From the NCBI GenBank assembly GCA_934565615.1, contig CAKTIH010000108.1, positions 1 through 7,612 on the forward strand: a DNA stretch of 7,612 bases. Reading direction: 5' to 3'. Under the pieces are notes generated by a model, which made no database searches, was not told the origin of the DNA, and saw only the letters and a list, made by a program, of their open reading frames with translations. Position numbers and translations under genes: made by a program. Positions 5,816 through 7,612 of this stretch are shown piece by piece; position 1 is the first letter of the stretch; each line of letters opens with the position of its first letter. Origin of the DNA: an uncultured Oscillospiraceae bacterium. GTDB taxonomy: Bacteria > Bacillota > Clostridia > Oscillospirales > Oscillospiraceae.

Positions 5816-6346
5816 TTGAAAGAAGCGCCGCCGCGGGGAGTCCGGTTCTCGATACTCCACCGGGCGATGAAGAAACAGATAGACGATTATATGAGCGGCG
5901 AGGGGCTGACCGGTGTCCAGCTTTTTGTGCTGTGCGAGCTGCGCAAGCTGGAAAAAAGCGAGACTCGGGAGATAAACCAGCGCGACCTTGAAAACGTCAG
6001 CCATGTCTCCCACCCGACTATGACCGAGATTCTCAAGCGCCTTGAGAAAAAGGGCTATATCAGCTGCTGCCGCAGTGAGCAGGACCGGCGCTATAAATGC
6101 GTCCGTTCCGCCGAGAAGGCACAGGGGCTGAGCCGGCGCATGGCTGAGGCGGATGAGATAGCCTTTGAAAGTCTCTGCGAGGGGCTGAGCGAGGAGCAGC
6201 GCGCGCAGCTCATTTCCATCACCGATGTGATGGTAGACAATGCGCTCAAATATATAGGCGGCAATGCATGCTGCGATGACGCCTTAAAGAAAGGATGCGA
6301 ATGCGAAAGTGATAAAGAAACTTGCGCAGAGTCTGCGGGAATATAA
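5816..6346 (+). CDS. MarR-family transcriptional regulator
   Basis: The 176-residue protein has a MarR winged-helix core. A dimerisation helix (about 10-28) leads to LTGVQLFVLCEL, then the HTH with recognition helix in HVSHPTMTEILKRLEKKGYI (63-82), and the wing SEQDRRYKCVRSAEKAQ (87-103) with the family's DRR turn. MarR proteins are homodimeric repressors, often released by small ligands or thiol oxidation, and often control an adjacent exporter. The TTG start is chosen because AGGGGG (5801-5806) lies nine nt upstream; the next ATG, at 5868, lacks a good site and would remove the N-terminal helix. The C-terminal tail past residue 150 is unusually rich in Cys (C152, C153, C161, C163, C170) and runs 38 nt into the ABC gene. 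A strong promoter with a palindrome precedes it, so autoregulation is likely. Confidence 0.92.
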   Translation: MKEAPPRGVRFSILHRAMKKQIDDYMSGEGLTGVQLFVLCELRKLEKSETREINQRDLENVSHVSHPTMTEILKRLEKKGYISCCRSEQDRRYKCVRSAEKAQGLSRRMAEADEIAFESLCEGLSEEQRAQLISITDVMVDNALKYIGGNACCDDALKKGCECESDKETCAESAGI

Positions 6347-7612
6347 AAAGCCCACGATCCTGACGCTGATATTTATAACGGGCGAGGTATTTTTTGAAGT
6401 GCTGATCCCGTTTTTCACGGCCGATCTCGTGAACGCGATAAAGGCCTTTTCCGCGGCCGGGCAGGAGGCTGCCGGACTGCATGACGTTGTGAAGCAGGGG
6501 CTGCTGCTCGTGGCAATGGCCGTGGCCTCGCTCGGCTGCGGCTCCGTCGCCGCGGTCACCTGCGCGAAGGCCTCCGCCGGCTACTCAAAGAACCTGCGGC
6601 ATGATATGTTCGCGCGCATACAGAGCTTTTCATTTGAGAATATAGACCGCTTCTCCTCGGCCTCGCTCGTGACGCGTATGACCACGGATATAAGCAACGT
6701 CCAGATGTCCTTCATGATGCTCATCCGCATGGCGGTGCGCTCGCCGCTGATGTTCCTGTTCGCGGTCATCATGGCGTTTATCATGGGCGGCAAGCTTGCG
6801 CTGACCTTCGTGATAGTCATACCCGTGCTGGTGTTCGGCCTTTTCCTTATCGCGAAGAAGGCCATGCCCGCGTTCCGCGCAGTGTTCAAGAAGTATGACC
6901 GGCTCAACGAGTCCATTGAAGAGAATGTACGCGCGATGCGTGTGGTCAAGGGCTTTGCCCGCGAGGACTATGAGAAGGATAAGTTCGGCTGCGCTTCCCG
7001 CGATATCTGCAAGGACTTCACCTATGCCGAACGCGTCGTCGCGCTCAACAACCCGCTCATGCAGCTGTGCATATACTTCAACATGATCTTCATCCTGACC
7101 GTCGGCTCAAAGCTCATTATCACGAGCGGCGGCACGCTCATAGACGTCGGCCAGATATCCGCCATGCTGACCTACGGCTTCCAGATACTCATGTCGCTCA
7201 TGATGCTCTCGTTTGTCTATGTCATGCTGACGATGTCCGCCGAGTCCGCGCGCCGTATCTGCGAGGTGCTGGACGAGACCCCGTCCCTGTCCTCTCCTGA
7301 GAACGCGGTCGCGGAGATCACAGACGGCTCCGTCGATTTTGAGAACGTCTCTTTCAAATACTCCGCCAAGGCACAGAAGTTTGCCCTCGCCGGGATAAAC
7401 CTGCATATCGACTCCGGCATGACTGTCGGCATCCTCGGCGGCACGGGTTCGAGCAAGTCGACACTCGTGCAGCTCATCCCGCGCCTGTATGACACGACCG
7501 AGGGCACCGTCCGCGTCGGCGGCAGGGACGTACGCGAGTACGACCTTGAAGCGCTGCGCTCGTCCGTGGCGGTCGTGCTGCAGAAGAACCTGCTCTTCTC
7601 CGGTACGATAAA
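6309..7612 (+). CDS. ABC exporter half-transporter (partial, cut by window end)
   Basis: The frame stays open from GTG 6309 to the window edge (434 residues). The N-terminal exporter-type membrane domain spans about 1-310: TMs near 16-37, 62-86, 138-182 and 246-305, with the intracellular ENVRAMRVVKGFARE element at 206-219. The ATPase domain begins at about 340, with an A-loop Tyr at 351, Walker A at 377-385 (GGTGSSKST) and the Q-loop Gln at 425; the signature, Walker B and H-loop lie beyond the window. It resembles MsbA/MdlB/BmrCD-type multidrug or lipid exporters, which work as dimers in the cytoplasmic membrane, so a second half-transporter is expected next. Walker A has Ser382 where Gly is usual. 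GTG 6309 is the only reasonable start, since an in-frame TAA lies at 6285. AAGGA (6291-6295) is 13 nt away, farther than usual. Confidence 0.9.
   Translation, partial: MIKKLAQSLREYKKPTILTLIFITGEVFFEVLIPFFTADLVNAIKAFSAAGQEAAGLHDVVKQGLLLVAMAVASLGCGSVAAVTCAKASAGYSKNLRHDMFARIQSFSFENIDRFSSASLVTRMTTDISNVQMSFMMLIRMAVRSPLMFLFAVIMAFIMGGKLALTFVIVIPVLVFGLFLIAKKAMPAFRAVFKKYDRLNESIEENVRAMRVVKGFAREDYEKDKFGCASRDICKDFTYAERVVALNNPLMQLCIYFNMIFILTVGSKLIITSGGTLIDVGQISAMLTYGFQILMSLMMLSFVYVMLTMSAESARRICEVLDETPSLSSPENAVAEITDGSVDFENVSFKYSAKAQKFALAGINLHIDSGMTVGILGGTGSSKSTLVQLIPRLYDTTEGTVRVGGRDVREYDLEALRSSVAVVLQKNLLFSGTI

Overview
The window looks like a chromosomal segment from a gram-positive anaerobe of the class Clostridia, probably of the Ruminococcaceae/Oscillospiraceae kind. 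This is an inference from several traits: strong AGGAGG-type ribosome binding sites, TTG and GTG starts, GC-rich coding DNA with AT-rich promoters, consensus -35/-10 boxes, and a MarR-ABC exporter operon of a type common in that group. The genus cannot be fixed from the sequence. I see no mobile element, CRISPR array or phage gene.

Layout, left to right. An initiator tRNA-fMet lies on the minus strand (80-155) with its own promoter and an intrinsic terminator. Next is a 16-bp perfect inverted repeat (251-297) with no assigned job. A minus-strand operon runs from a promoter near 4254-4281 down to about 332. In order of transcription it encodes a two-TM protein with an extracytoplasmic NTF2-like region, a membrane-anchored phosphodiester glycosidase-family (NAGPA) protein, a polytopic Lgt-like membrane protein that seems to lack two key residues of the enzyme, and a DUF4375/DMP19-family protein. 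Spacing is tight (22 nt, 1-nt overlap, 34 nt). A further minus-strand gene (4330-5619) fuses a sugar isomerase/epimerase-like TIM barrel to a canonical Nudix hydrolase and ends in its own terminator.

The intergenic region 5620-5815 is a divergent promoter region. It fires left into the TIM-Nudix gene and right into a MarR-family regulator (5816-6346), which overlaps the start of an ABC exporter half-transporter (from 6309, cut by the window end). Both promoters carry dyad symmetry at or just after the -10 box, so both look regulated.

How the genes work together: the MarR-ABC pair is a typical autoregulated efflux operon. The long minus-strand operon looks like a cell-envelope module (two membrane-anchored extracytoplasmic proteins plus a remodelled Lgt fold) with no function I can name; together with the TIM-Nudix fusion it is the least ordinary part of the window.
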